NCBI GenBank assembly: GCA_947179485.1
Contig: CAMXBY010000011.1
Location: 1-64,000, forward strand
DNA: 64,000 bases
Direction: 5' to 3'
Origin: Allacma fusca
Lineage: Eukaryota > Arthropoda > Collembola > Symphypleona > Sminthuridae
Position 1 is the first letter of the stretch; each line of letters begins with the position of its first letter. The notes beneath the pieces were generated by a model that was not told where the DNA came from, did no database searches, and saw nothing but the letters and a program-made list of their open reading frames with translations. Made by a program: the position numbers and the translations under genes. This document shows, in pieces, positions 1 to 11,984 of the stretch.

Positions 1-125
1 ATTTTTCAAGACAGACATTTTTCGAGACCGTGATTTTTCGAGACAGTGATTTTTCGAGACCGTGATTTTTCGAGACAGTGATTTTTCGAGAGTGATGTTT
101 CGTGGCAATGATTTTCGAGGCAGTG
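1..125. repeat. Short tandem repeat, about 20-bp unit
   Basis: The unit reads roughly GTGATTTTTCGAGAC followed by C or A. It is repeated about five times and then decays, with the last units shortened to forms such as GTGATGTTTCGTGGC. The array runs off the left edge, so its full length is unknown. No coding function is visible. Confidence 0.8.
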
Positions 126-546
126 AACACTTGAGTAACAATTTTTGAGTGTTTGTGATAAACAGTTGTCATAAAATTTAAACCAGATAAAATACTCTTT
201 TTTTAAATTACGTGAACGTTAGTCTTTTGATTATTTTTAAAACGATTTAATTATTTTAACTCGTCTCAGTCCACGAACAATTAACTCGAACCTACAAAAA
301 ACCTGCGTTATCGGATCGTTTTGGCGCCATTTGAGTTCCCACAAAATAAGTAAGTTTTCATTTTACTTTCTTTTGCACCAACAGGGAAAACTGAATCAGT
401 TTTGGTAAAATAGAAGCATATTTGTTTTGTATTTAGATGAGGATTGGATGTAGATTAGAATTTAAATCATTCGACAACGTCATTTAAACTGTTTGCTCGA
501 ACAAACAACATGTTTGCAGGGGTTACTCCGGTAGTCGACCTAGGTC
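126..546. other. No gene seen
   Basis: AT-rich sequence with no convincing open frame, repeat or terminal-repeat structure that I can support. Confidence 0.5.
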
Positions 547-898
547 CAGGGGTCGGATTTTTGTGGGGAGACGGGAATTTTCTTTACAGGGAAAACTATT
601 TCTGAGAAGGAAAATATCAAAATGAAGGAATTTATTTTAACAGAGATTATTTACACAGGGATTTTTAGAATTTTTGGCGTGTTTCTTGGGAATTTGCTTT
701 TCAAACAGAGATTATTAAATTGATTGGCGTAATTTGGCCGGGACTTCACTTCTTGTAGGGAATTGTTTCTTGCCAACAGGGATTTTTAAAATCGTTGACC
801 ATTTTTCAGCGGGAATTTTTGAAATCGTGAAGACCTCCACTCAGTTAGATAATATTCAGCTGGTAGATTACAAGATATTTGTAAAACTCCGACCCCTA
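547..898. mobile_element. Small hAT-like non-autonomous element (family V)
   Basis: The inverted ends read CAGGGGTCGGATTTTTG on the left and, read inward from the right, TAGGGGTCGGAGTTTTAC. The flanking 8-mers CCTAGGTC and CCTACGAC match at 6 of 8 positions, consistent with an aged 8-bp target duplication. The interior repeats ACAGGGATTTTT and GGGAATTTT variants in one direction and then mirrored forms. There is no open frame, so it is a MITE-like element. The boundaries rest on the imperfect repeat and duplication. Confidence 0.55.
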
Positions 899-3576
899 CC
901 TACGACATAGTTTTAAATTAAACATACGATACTAGCCGATCCTACGTGTATGCCTATTTATAGGGTGCGAGCTTTTTTCAGAAAAATATTATAGGCAAAC
1001 TACAGTGCTCAAGTTTTTCACAAAAAATCCTATAAATCAAAATTGCACGCCTGTATTCACGCGGTCATATAAACAAATATGTAGGCAGCCTGAGAACACC
1101 CTGCATGAAAGCATATAAGTAGGATCTATATAAATAGCTATTGTCACATTATAGAAGCCATTTCTAACCATAACAATTTTTAAGCATTGAAATATCAGGC
1201 TTCTGCAGGTGCATGTGAGATTTCCTATTCAAAATCATATCCATACATTCCTAAGTACATGTGCATATGTTGTATGTAAATGCTCGATGTCTTATACTTA
1301 CTGTAACGTGCAATTGACACGAACTGTTTCCGCTTTGCTAACTTGTTGCTAACTTTGCTGTTTCCGTTACATTATATAGGCAGTAGGAACGATGGACAAC
1401 TTGCCTGAAACTAGGCCTTGTAAATAGTCAAATAGGAAGGAAGGAAGGCAAAACGGATAGGTTTTAAGGACAGGAACTAGGAATGTGGTCGAATTTATGT
1501 CAAAACTAGGCAATAGAATAGGATGTCTGAGAATATGTAAAATAATCGGCAAGTTTGTAGGAAGGGTGGGGGAATTGGAAGGACTACCTGGAAGCCATAT
1601 TTAATGCCGATCAGCGGCAAGAGATGAAACTGGTTTGTATGATTTTCGCAGAGATGTTTTGTACTTGAAATACTTCTTATGACTTTTAGATAGTAGAAAA
1701 AAATTATCTAAAATACAAAATACCCTTCTTGTATCTGGTATCTTAAACCTATTGTGGTAGTCGTAGTATTTTGGATCTTAGTAGTTTACAAATTACGCGC
1801 TGGTTTGTATTTGATATTTTATTAACAGACATTAATACTATTAAAGGTACTTAAAATAAGATACATGATCCAAATACTGTAGTATTTAAACATCTGAAAT
1901 TGCCGCTTGTTGAAAACATTTTGTGACCCTTAACACATGGTTCAGGACGTTTTCTATCGATTAACAAACGTCGCATCGACTGAAAATATTAGACGGGATA
2001 TATTTGCTGTCTTTCCACTGCAAATTGTAAGTAACATCAGCGAGCATTCAGAGAGTTCTTATCGTGAGCTGTTTTCAAAATTATAAAAAATTGGCAGTTT
2101 TGAAAACCCCATTTTAATATCTCATTTTCATCGTAAGCTCCGGTGGAACAATTGTTTTGGCATTGCAGGACTGATTTTTAGTGTTCTAGTTTTTTGTATT
2201 ATACCGTATAACGTTAAATAGACGACGAATTCAAAAACAAACTGAAGAAATTCAACTCGCATGAACCCCACTAATAGTTACACGTCTAGATTTAGCGTTT
2301 CCGTAGATTTCATGGTGTACTCTGAACATGGTTTATTTTTAGTAAAATAATATTCTGAATGCTTCTAGCGTTAAAAAATATCTTCCAGAAAATCAAACCA
2401 AACTTTGAACTTCGTCATGCGCAACGCTATTCGAACATAAATGTACACTTTTGACCAAACCGGCAAACGCATACCCAAGCACCTATGGCTGAACAAAGGC
2501 AATTTAAACTGAACTAGGCAATTTAATAATACGACAAGGAAATAGGAAGGGTAATTAAATGCCCATTTTTAGGAGCAAGGAAATCAGCAAAAGTACGGCT
2601 TAGGAATAATGTGACAAAACCAGAATGTACAAGGTTCTAACTACTTACCATGTGCGCTTTGCATTTATCACAGATTTGCAGTATCCCATATGAACTCTTC
2701 GTTACTTCCTCTTGTCTAGAATTTTTTTTGCATGTCTCGTCGAATAGGAATTTAATTAAGACGATGGATTAAGATTTAATGGAATTTTACTTTGTCATGG
2801 AAAACCAAGAATAGACATGTTAACTAGTGCGGTAATACAGTAATTACGGTAAACAAATTTAGGTACGGTTTAGGTACGATAATTCGCGGTTTTTTGAAGC
2901 GATATCTCATTTTTATACGGTATCGTCAGTCTAGCGGAAGGCTCATAAAATTGTGCCGTTGCCCTCTACAAACCATGTCCAAAGCTCAAGTAACATCATT
3001 AAATCCTAGACCAAGGCTCCGGACATCTTTGTTGCTGAAAATGTGCTCATAGTACGTGCTAAAATAATACATACTACACTTTATAAAGTGTACGAACGTA
3101 CGAATATTGGTTGGAGACGTCGTTGCTGGCTGTGTTCATTTAAACTATCTTACTCATGCCATAATAGCCTCTGTAGAAATTTTCCTACAATTAGCACCTG
3201 TGAATTCACATATTTGCATTTTTATTTAAAAAAGTCTAATGAAAGGAATCAGTTTACTATTTCTAGAGATTTAATATCTTTTAACCCCTCCATCGATTCC
3301 GCTCTAGTGCTCGGACCAGTTTATTTCAGAATTGGAAATTTTTAGTTCAGTTCAGTTTAATACAACACTTTTTCGACTAAATTCAAGATCAGTCTGAACA
3401 GATTGCTTCAGTTTATAACTTTGGATTGTACTAAATCATTTTCCTTGAATCGAACTCTTCAGATTTCTACCCATAATTTAGTTCATAGATTTAGAAATTT
3501 AAATGCTGTTATTGATTAAGTGATCAATGTATGGCTACTTCTGTATAAAATTAGTGCCAATAAAGTCTTTATACAT
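899..3576. other. Non-coding stretch with repeat fragments
   Basis: I see no supported gene. Two sub-regions (1376-1600 and 2500-2640) share AGGAAGG and AGGCA motifs and may be arms of an eroded element, but I could not find matching ends. At 2825-2930 there is a cluster of TACGGTA-like motifs. At about 3303 the sequence CTAGTGCTCGGACCAG followed by AGTTCAGTTCAG resembles the left end of the element at 11924-14451, without a recognisable right end. Confidence 0.4.
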
Positions 3577-4822
3577 GATACGTGTCATTCGTGCTCATTT
3601 TGGACACATGCCCAAAGTTTAAAAATTTAATCGTATTATTATATGTTCATGACCCCCACGTTTTATTAACGTTAGCTAGTTTGTCCAAACGTTAGTAGTT
3701 TATTAACTAGTTAATTAAACTATAGTTAATTTTCGAAGTACCATGAAAAGCGCAGAAAGTATAGGGTTAATAAGCCTGTAAGGTGTTGCATGCATTTCTA
3801 TATGTTTAACTCACTTCACTTCACTAATTACCAAAGTCTAAATCTTGTTTAAAAACGAGGTAACACTGAATTCATGAGTTAATCAACTGTACTTCATTCA
3901 CAATCTGGTCAAACAAATTTACACATTTAAATGATTTATTATTACTTGAATAATTATATATACTTATCATGTATTACGCTTAATTAAAAATCAATGCTTT
4001 TAATTGCATTTGGAACGATAAAGGCACTCCAGTAATAAACCAACAAGGAATCGGCTAACCGTTTATTCCTGCGCTGGTCGCATACCCTTCTAGTAAACCT
4101 GCGCAAAAAGTCATTTCATGTTTTTAAGGACACACTGAAATCATAGTGAAGTACCCCTGCATCTGAAATATTTTATGCGCCATTTTAGAACCGTGTCAGC
4201 AATTGATCATTGATAAGATGCCCATTGGAAGTCTTAATCGCCTCATCAAAGACTATTTATGATTTTCAAGCTATATTAATGATATCATTATGACGTTCGG
4301 TGCTGGCCGGGGAAATCATTCGTCACAACAAAAGCTTTAGTTACAATTAATGCCCCTGGTTGTGATTCCGTACTCGACCCATACTTGCAGTCGTACTTGA
4401 AACTTGAGTAGGTACTCGAATAATCTGGATACCCGGGTAGAGACGCACGCTCCAGAACCGTCATTTGGTCATGAGCGTGCGTTCATGGAAAAGCTCCTTG
4501 AAGGGGGCTCTTCCCAAAACATACGGTACGGCAGTGTCGTACCTGGTATTGGGGTGTTGATTAACACCAAAAGTCATCAGACCCACTAATGGACAGTATT
4601 TCCTTGGATACAGGGTGGGTCACAAACCCTGGTGATCCTAAAGTGTCCCAGTGCTGCCCATTAGCAATTTATTGCAAAGTACTTGCCACTGTGACATCTC
4701 CGGGTAACCAGGGTTTGTGTCCCACCCTGTATTCAAGGATTTGTTGTCCATTGGTGGGTCCTCTTGAAGGGACTATAAGAATCTGGGGTTGGAAAAATGA
4801 AAGATAAATGAAGCTGACTCAT
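3577..4822. repeat. Dispersed repeat, copy 1 of 2
   Basis: This stretch matches 32377-34585 along its whole length once the element at 33072-34062 is set aside. Shared landmarks are TGTCATTCGTGCTCATTTTG at the left, AATAATCTGGATAC in the middle and GAAGCTGACT at the right. It has no terminal inverted repeats and no sustained open frame. The two copies are clearly diverged, so the family is old. Its class is unknown to me. Because it lacks the hAT-like insertion, it serves as the empty site for copy 2. Confidence 0.75.
4580..4762. repeat. Long hairpin inside the dispersed repeat
   Basis: The left arm begins GACCCACTAATGGACAG and the right arm reads back as GGACCCACCAATGGACA. The arms continue through a shared core, ATACAGGGTGGG, then ACAAACCCTGG. 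Each arm is about 53 bp and the spacer is about 75 bp. The same palindrome occurs in copy 2 near 34345-34527, so it is a constituent of the family. It may itself be a small palindromic MITE fixed in the ancestor. Confidence 0.75.
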
Positions 4823-5831
4823 TAATTATTAATATGGAAAAGGACATCACTGAAAAGCTTAAAGAAATGATTAATTTATATCAAAATCTTCGCTTCTAAA
4901 TGCATGATACATAATTTTGATTACTTGAATTTGATTAAGGAATTGACGGAAAAAAATCTGATACCTTAAGATGGATGGAGATATTGGCGGGGATATGGTT
5001 GATGAATAAAAATTCAGATTCCTATTGAATTTCCAATTAAAATGCAGATATTAAGGAATGATAAAAATCAATGTTTTTTAATGGGTAAGAACATATACCA
5101 ATTTAAATCTTATATATGGCAGATCAACGGGTCCACATTTGTTGCGTTCTTAGATTCCGCTATTGGCCACCATGAATTCTGTTATTTAGATTGGGATGAT
5201 GCAATGACGTGAATATCCTAATGTTTGGTTCAAACAGCAAGGTTCGTCCTATTTGTTTACTGCGAAAATCCTCGTCCATATTAACTATAATTTACGTGGG
5301 ATACAAGTTATGAAGCATGATGTATATGTCCAATGATATTTGAACACCCATGTATGTACATATGCAGAGTAACATTGTCCCGTGTATCACAGGATTGGAA
5401 GACTTTCCCTCTTTCATGTAAACGTACATTTAAAGACGTAATGGTACTTATCGAAAGGAAAGTTCTGGCGATCCCATTTTTTGCTGCTAATTTAATAATG
5501 TAGTTTGGTTTATTGGTGCTTGTTGTATATTCTTTCAATTTTTTTGGTCTTGTTTTTAAGAAATTATTATAAAAAATTAATAAAGATGAACTGAAGCTCA
5601 CAATTTATATGAACAATTTGACTGACAATTTTATTACTAAATTAGAGCAAAACATTGAAATTTATAAACTACGCTCCTTGTATTTACATCACGACTTAAT
5701 ATATCACAAATATTTCATAACGTTGATTGGTACAAAAACAGCTAATATCCCAGTACCTTTATCACTGTAATAATACGTATAAAGTTTTCGAAGTGGGTAC
5801 AAATAAATTCATTTTCAATACATAACTGCAA
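4823..5831. other. No gene seen
   Basis: AT-rich intergenic-type sequence. Short open frames on both strands look random in composition, and I see no repeat structure. Confidence 0.45.
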
Positions 5832-5967
5832 TTAATAATACTACACACAATAATAAATACACAATACTACCGACTACAATACTATACAATACTACCTATT
5901 ACAATACTACAATACTACACAATACTACCTATTACAATACTACAATACTACACAATACTACATATTA
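5832..5967. repeat. Imperfect microsatellite, ACAATACTAC type
   Basis: Repeated ACAATACTAC and TATTACAATAC units, with a local 30-bp higher period (CACAATACTACCTATTACAA recurring). Low-complexity sequence with no other feature. Confidence 0.8.
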
Positions 5968-6120
5968 GGGTGGTCCGATTGGGGTAAGGTCACTGCTCGG
6001 GTTTTAAAAAAAAATAAAAATTGCGAGATATGACAAGGTAAAATTTGATTTACAGTGGATTTGACTTGGGGATGAGATTATTCCAAATTGTGAGGACTTG
6101 GTATGGAGTGATCAACAGTG

Positions 6121-6700
6121 AAGGTGACCAAGTAAAGGTTTAAATTTGACGAGCTCTTGAAAAATTAACGTATCAACTATATGGAGTCTACATATTTAAT
6201 TTGAACGAGTTTGCCCCATTGCCGGGTCAAGGTCATAGGTCATAGTCATTGGGATGCTACTGAGAGGAATCCAGTGAAGGTGACCAAGTAATAGTGTAAA
6301 TTTGACGAGCTCTTAAAAAATTAACATGTCAACAACATCGAGTCTACATATTTAATTTGAACGAGTTTGACCCATTGCCGGGTCAAGTTCATAGGTCATA
6401 GTCATTGGGTTGCTACTGAGAGGGCTCCAGTAAACGTAACCAAGTAATGGTTCAAATTTGACGAGCTCTTGAAAAATTAACGTATCAACTATATCGAGTG
6501 TACATATTTAATTTGAACGAGTTTGACCCATTGCCGGGTCAAGGTCATAGGTCATAGTCATTGGGTTGCTACTGAGAGGGATCCAGTGAAGGTGACCAAG
6601 TAATGGTTCAAATTTACGAGCTCTCGTACGGTGAAATGAGGAACTATTCGGAGGCTAACTATGAATTTTAAATGAAATTTACCCATTTCCAGGTCAAGGT
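6121..6700. repeat. Tandem repeat, 156-bp period, almost four copies
   Basis: The landmark AAGGTGACCAAGTAA (variant AACGTAACCAAGTAA in the third copy) recurs at 6121, 6277, 6433 and 6589, a constant spacing of 156 bp. Each unit also contains TTGACGAGCTCTTGAAAAAT and CCATTGCCGGGTCAAGGTCA. The fourth unit decays after about 6640. The start 5966 (AGGGTGGTCCGATTGG) resembles a DNA-transposon terminus, but I found no partner for it. Confidence 0.9.
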
Positions 6701-7315
6701 CTCTGGTCACCTGGGTTACATAGGTATTAGGTAAGATGGAGATTGGCAAGTATGGATTTTGCCCGGTGATGATAGTTTGTATTTTGAATTAAAGGAGTTG
6801 AAGTTGGTTCTAAGATAATTTCCAGTGCTTCTTAGATTTTGGTCCATTATTTGGCTAACTTGCAAGGACTTGGTCGTTTAAAAGCTATGTCATGTAGGGA
6901 GATGATAGCCAAGCAATGGTTCGATCTCGAAGCAAGTTGCGGGTAGGATTATTAATGTGTCAAGATGCACGTGTGCGGATTTATAGAAAGTTTTGACCAT
7001 TGTTTAGTTATGTTCAAAATTTGTTTCATGTCAACAATATTTGTGACACCGTTTCGTAGCCAAAAAATGGTTAGAAATGAAAACAAATGAAGATACAAAC
7101 GCCTTCAGTCATTTCTGGGAATTTGCAAGCTTTTCCGCTCGAACTGGTCGCTTGAAGATAAGATAATAAGATTTACTAGAAAGTAGTAGATAACTTCTCT
7201 TCACCCCTTGAATTGTCAACTAATTAGGCCTTGCTACCCAAATTTGGCCGGTTTTTTAGGGGCGGAGCGAAGCTGAAAGTCTCCATTGCAAATGTCGTGG
7301 TAACTGCTTCTGTCC
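6701..7315. other. No gene seen
   Basis: No supported coding region. The stretch begins with decayed remains of the 156-bp tandem unit and ends at the left target duplication of the element at 7316. Confidence 0.45.
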
Positions 7316-8599
7316 CAGACCTGCGTTCGGGTCAAGTATTTTGAGGATCCGAACTTGAACTTGACCTGCACTTGAACTTTCAAGTAGATATTTGTCTGTA
7401 CCCGAACTTGGCGTTTCGGGTCCCAGGAATTACTTGTCATATCAAGTCATATCTTGCAAGTAATCTTTCCTAAACCCGAACTTGGTTTGATACTTGAATG
7501 TCGGGTCCATATATCTTGCGAACCGAACTTGGAATTGACTTAAACCCGAACTTGGATTTCAAGTAATTACTTGAACCTTACTCTTTTGTAGAACAAACAC
7601 TCCAATGGGTGGAACTAAGGTTTTCAATTCCCGTCATCTTTATTAAATTCAGATGCGGATTTACTCATGGTTTTTCCTTGTGTTACAGTCTCACTGGAGA
7701 ATTTACTCCAACAATTTTTCAAAAATGATGAAAAGTTAGAAGAATAGTTTTAAGCAAGACGATTTACAGAATATACAACAGTCACTCCAAATGAAAGTGA
7801 GCTCCAGCGTATGTGCATATTTCTGTAGACATGGTTCAAGTGGGGATGCCATTGTCCTGGTCTGGACCATTTATAATGGTCCGGTCGGGTCCCAGATTTG
7901 TATGATCTGGCCTGGTCTGATTCAACACTTGGACCAGACCAGATACAATTGGTCCAGCTTCAGGAACAGACCAGACCTGATCACAGGACCATGGTCTCAA
8001 AATTATGCACAATAAAAATTTATGAGTTAACGAAATCCCATGGAACAAAGTAAAACTGACATTTCCGGAGATAAAAGAAGAATTTGACGGGATAAAATGT
8101 CATTATTTAAATGCGCTCAATGGTTTTCTGGACCATGGTTCGAAGCATGTACTTTGATCTGGTCTGGCCTGAACGACTGGATCAGCAGGACCAATGGTCT
8201 GGTCTGAGCTTAGGTCCAGACCAGTTTAATAAAATCTTATCAGACCAGACCATTGGCATCACTAGTTTCTAGAATGCGTATTGCAGAAGTACGAACAACC
8301 GAGGGAGAAGAACGCACAAAGGAAGCAACGCTGGACATAGGATACTTGAATCGGTACTTGAAAGTGCAAGTTCGGGTTCAAGTAAAGTCCATGCCCAGAC
8401 CCGAACTTGATCCTTAGTTTAAGTCAATTCTTTGGGCTTGCACTTGAACCAGAACCGACTTGAATTTCCAAGTTCGGATCCAGCAAATACTTGAACTTGA
8501 CCCGATTCAACCCAGTAGAAACGCTCATGATCCCGAACTTGCTCCGAACTTGACCTGACTTGATACTTGTAAAGTACTACTTGAACTTGAGCGCAGCTG
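7316..8599. mobile_element. hAT-like non-autonomous element with CAAGTTCGGGT arrays (family I)
   Basis: The ends are CAGACCTGCGTTCGGGTCAA and, inward from the right, CAGCTGCGCTCAAGTTCAAG. The flanking 8-mers TTCTGTCC and TTCTTTCC match at 7 of 8. About 250 bp inside each end is filled with variants of ACTTGAACTT and CCCGAACTTG. The right terminus strongly resembles that of the element at 33072-34062, so the two are related families. It carries a second element at 7841-8264. There is no transposase frame. Confidence 0.8.
7841..8264. mobile_element. hAT-like element with GGTCTGGACC arrays, nested (family K)
   Basis: The imperfect ends are TGGGGATGCCATTGTCC and TAGTGATGCCAATGGTC (right end read inward). 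The flanking 8-mers GGTTCAAG and GTTTCTAG match at 6 of 8. Both flanks of the interior are dense in CCTGGTCTGG and CCAGACCAGA, which are mutually complementary, so the element folds on itself. It lies in the middle of the element at 7316-8599. Confidence 0.6.
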
Positions 8600-8973
8600 T
8601 TCTTTCCCGACGATAGCTGCCGAACAAAGAGAAACAGGTAGCTAAAAAAATTTCTTGCGGTAGATTAGATGAAAAGTAAGAAGCCTATTATTTTTTGGGT
8701 CATCCGTTTGACCTTCGAAAAATGCAATTAGGTTACGTATAACAAGCAAATACATATATACAGAAAGGGGGAAGTAAAGCTTATAACCCATCATCAACAA
8801 AAAATTAGTTAACCAATTAATGTTATCACCATTTTTTGCATAAATTTGGGTAAAAATCGGATTAGCTGATGCTTATGAGTCGGTTGTACATTTTTAACAC
8901 ATTTTTATACATTTTTAAATTAATCTGATTTTGCGTTGTATAAATGCTTTTTAAAATAAATAAATGTGATAAA

Positions 8974-9947
8974 CAGTGCTCGGCACGGGTATGGGTAATA
9001 CTCGGGTAAACGGGTACGGGTATGGGTACTCCCCGGGTACCGATTTTGTGTACCCGACCAATTTCGGGTACTACCCGGGTACACATTGGTCGGCTCGAAA
9101 TTTCTGGTACGGATACGGGTATGGGTACGGGTACAAGGATTTCAAAATGGGTATATACCCACCGGGTACGGGTATAATGGGGTAATTTACTCGTACCCAC
9201 GACCATTGTACCCGAGTATTTGGATATACGTTGAGAATTAAGACATTTTGATGAATTGTATACCATCATGCCTATACGTTGGAAACTTCTGTCCGTATAT
9301 TTAGTGTTTCTAGAGTGCATATAGCTTAGTGTTAATACTCTTGACCATAACCCCTTTAAGTAAATGTATTTTAGACTGTGGAGCTAAAATATATGCTTTT
9401 AGGGAAACAGGTTTTAGGAAGTGTAAATAAATAAACACAAACGAGGAACAATAACAAAATAGAAGAAATGGAGAATAGGATTCAGCTAAATTTTGTACGA
9501 TTGGTAATATTTCAATGAATCTGCAAGTATGCAAGTTAATTTTATTTCTAATCAAAAATGCTTCCAGTTTTTCTACTCTTCAATGAAAATATACATCAAA
9601 TACCGCTCTAGCTAGTCAAAATTACACACTAAGCTGTCATACATTATTACACCCAACGTACTATCTACTTCATTTAGATAAATCTGGATATGAAGTACCC
9701 GGATACGAGTACGGGTACGACACTGAGATACCCGAGTATGGGTACAATTTTCGAGTATTTTTCGGGTACGGGTACAATGCGGGTACAGGTACATGGTTTG
9801 AGATTACATTGCGGGTACGGGTATGAAAAATTTGTACCCGGATACTCGGGTATGGGTACGGGTATAGATACCAGATATTGCAATACCCACACTTCGGGTA
9901 CGGATACGGGTACGGGTACCGATTTTTCGTACCCGTGCCGTGCACTG
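8974..9947. mobile_element. hAT-like element with GGGTAC arrays (family A), copy 1
   Basis: The inverted ends are CAGTGCTCGGCACGGGTA and CAGTGCACGGCACGGGTA (right end read inward), flanked by an exact 8-bp duplication, GTGATAAA. The outer 200-260 bp on each side is a run of GGGTACGGGTAT-type hexamers, with reverse-complement TACCCG segments. The centre is AT-rich. A longer copy lies at 15516-16828 and an eroded one at about 46940-47790. The six-letter array produces spurious open frames rich in Gly-Tyr-Gly and Tyr-Pro. There is no transposase. Confidence 0.95.
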
Positions 9948-10003
9948 GTGATAAATACAGGCTACGGGTGGGGCATTAAAAACGGTAACTAAACAATTTA
10001 AGC

Positions 10004-10591
10004 CAGAGATGTCCAAATGAAATTGCCTTCCTTCAAACCTTCGAAGGCAATTTTTTGAAAACACGCATTCCTTCATCCTTCTATTAAAGGAAGCCTTAAA
10101 AATATTTTACCTTCCTTCAGGCCTGTTTTACTTATTAATTTAATGACTCCAGCCTTCAATCTTCAAAAACAATCAGCCTTCATAACACGAAGTACTATAG
10201 CAATGCATTTAAACAACACTTTTGCAGGTAAAACACCTGAAAATCAGCGATACAATTTACTCCATTGAATTTATTAAAATCAGAAGCAATGAAGTAAGTC
10301 TCATTGTGCATATAACTGTACATCATGATTTTGTAGTGTTTTAGTACACTCATTGTTGCATTTGTAAATATCTATTGTAGCTCAATGCATGCGCGAAGCC
10401 TTCAAAGTAACATAGGGCTACTTTACATACTTCCTTCGCCTTCCGTTTTCTGTTAATACTAGGAAGGCTTTCTTCAGCCTTCCCGAATTAATTCAGCCAT
10501 CCCGCCTTCCCTTCCCAACTCTGGAAAATTGATTCTCCGCCATCAATGAAGTCTTCATTTAAGTCCAGCCTTCGAAGGCTGGACATGTCTG
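10004..10591. mobile_element. hAT-like element with CCTTCGAAGG arrays (family N)
   Basis: The ends are CAGAGATGTCCAAATGAAAT and CAGACATGTCCAGCCTTCG (right end read inward), flanked by an exact 8-bp duplication, ATTTAAGC. The interior repeats GCCTTCCTTC, AGCCTTC and GAAGGC motifs throughout. Only 56 bp separate it from the previous element. It is non-autonomous. Confidence 0.92.
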
Positions 10592-11657
10592 ATTTAAGCT
10601 GATTAAATGTTTGGTATAAATGTTAATATGCATTATGCTGGACAACTTTACCAATATTATTAAAACAGGTTAGAAAATATTTTATATAATATTCACGTGG
10701 CGTAAAAATCTCTGGCGAAATTTTCTCCGCGTAATAATCTCCATCCGGGCATAAATAACTCCCGCTGCGTACAAATATCAGCGGTAAATCCTCAGCAGAG
10801 TTTTCTCCGAACGCGTGTTATGTATTTGTCAAGAAAGGCTGCAACTATTTTTAGTCTTCCAGTGTAATTTCAATGTAGTCATGATAGTGATATTCTCCAA
10901 AGTCAAGCACCAGTGATGAATTATTTTTATAATCGAGTGGGCTAATTATGTGTATGGTTAAATGAGCTTGTCAAGTACATGCACGTAACTGTAGTCTACT
11001 TTTCATAGAATTTGTTCACGTGGACGTGAAACATTCAAACATGGCTTACAACAATTGATTGTTTACATTAAATGTACGCATACTTAGGTTTTTGATTATG
11101 TCACTTGATTTTTGACCCCGAAAGGGTCAAAATGTTTGAACTATCCATCATTTCAATAATCTATTGCCTGACCTGTATATACGGACGATTCGCAAAAAAC
11201 TAATCGTAGTGGTTAAAAGATTATTATATTAGCTCGCTGTAGTAAATTTTCAAAGCCTTACACAATTAGCACAGGGTATTTTATTAGAATTTGTCAAACA
11301 AATCTCAGGATGCAAGATAGTGACCTGTTGGTAATTTGTTCAGCATTGCGATATGTCGGTTCTTTTTTATTTTTGACTTGGGCAGGATTATAGAGTAGTA
11401 ACACGTAGTTACTATACCTCACGGCTGTTAAAATAATAAATTTAAGAAATGTTTAAGTTGGTTTCATTTTTATTTCAAAGAATCTTTTTGACTTTTTGAG
11501 GAAATAAAAAAATTTGCCACTATGCTTCAACATACCGTTTACGTAATGCCAACCATCACTACTACGATAAAGCTTATAATAAGGATAGAAGCAACAGTTT
11601 TTATTCACAAGAACTAATTTCGTGCGAAATTGCTCTTAGTTAAAGTAAAACGTGAAT
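10592..11657. other. Upstream region of the DDE gene, nothing defined
   Basis: I see no gene or strong repeat. A short block at 10690-10815 has repeated CTCCG and TTTTCTCCG motifs, which may be a relic of another element. The stretch ends just upstream of the transposase-derived gene's ATG. I could not identify a convincing promoter. Confidence 0.4.
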
Positions 11658-11984
11658 ATGGCGGAAGGCGTGTTTATGTCAAAGGCTAGACTGGTAAGCC
11701 TAAACAAATGTAAAAGGCGTCCTATGAACCCTTTGAAATGGAAGAACAACGAAAATAAAATGAAAAAGGACAAAGGGTTAGAGTACAGAGTAGTGCAAGG
11801 TAATAGAGCTGGAAGAACTATCCCGGCGATTGTACCTCCAACGGATGTAAGATCCTTGTTCTTTAAACATTCAGTTTATTCATTAAATGCAATACAGTAT
11901 CCTTTATATCAATTCATATGAAGTAGTGGTCGGACCAATTCAGTTTAAATTGCAATTTTACAATTCAATTCAGTTCAGTTCAAT

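Noticed and set aside
2824-2935. Small element with TACGGTA motifs starting CTAGTGCGGTA
   Set aside because: I could not find a convincing partner terminus or duplicated 8-mer.
5966-6000. AGGGTGGTCCGATTGG as the left end of a DNA transposon containing the 156-bp repeats
   Set aside because: No matching right end or target duplication could be found.
8862-9992. Gly-Tyr-rich and Tyr-Pro-rich frames over the GGGTAC arrays (also 15311-16826, 19962-20330)
   Set aside because: They are translations of hexamer repeats inside hAT-like elements and occur on both strands at once.
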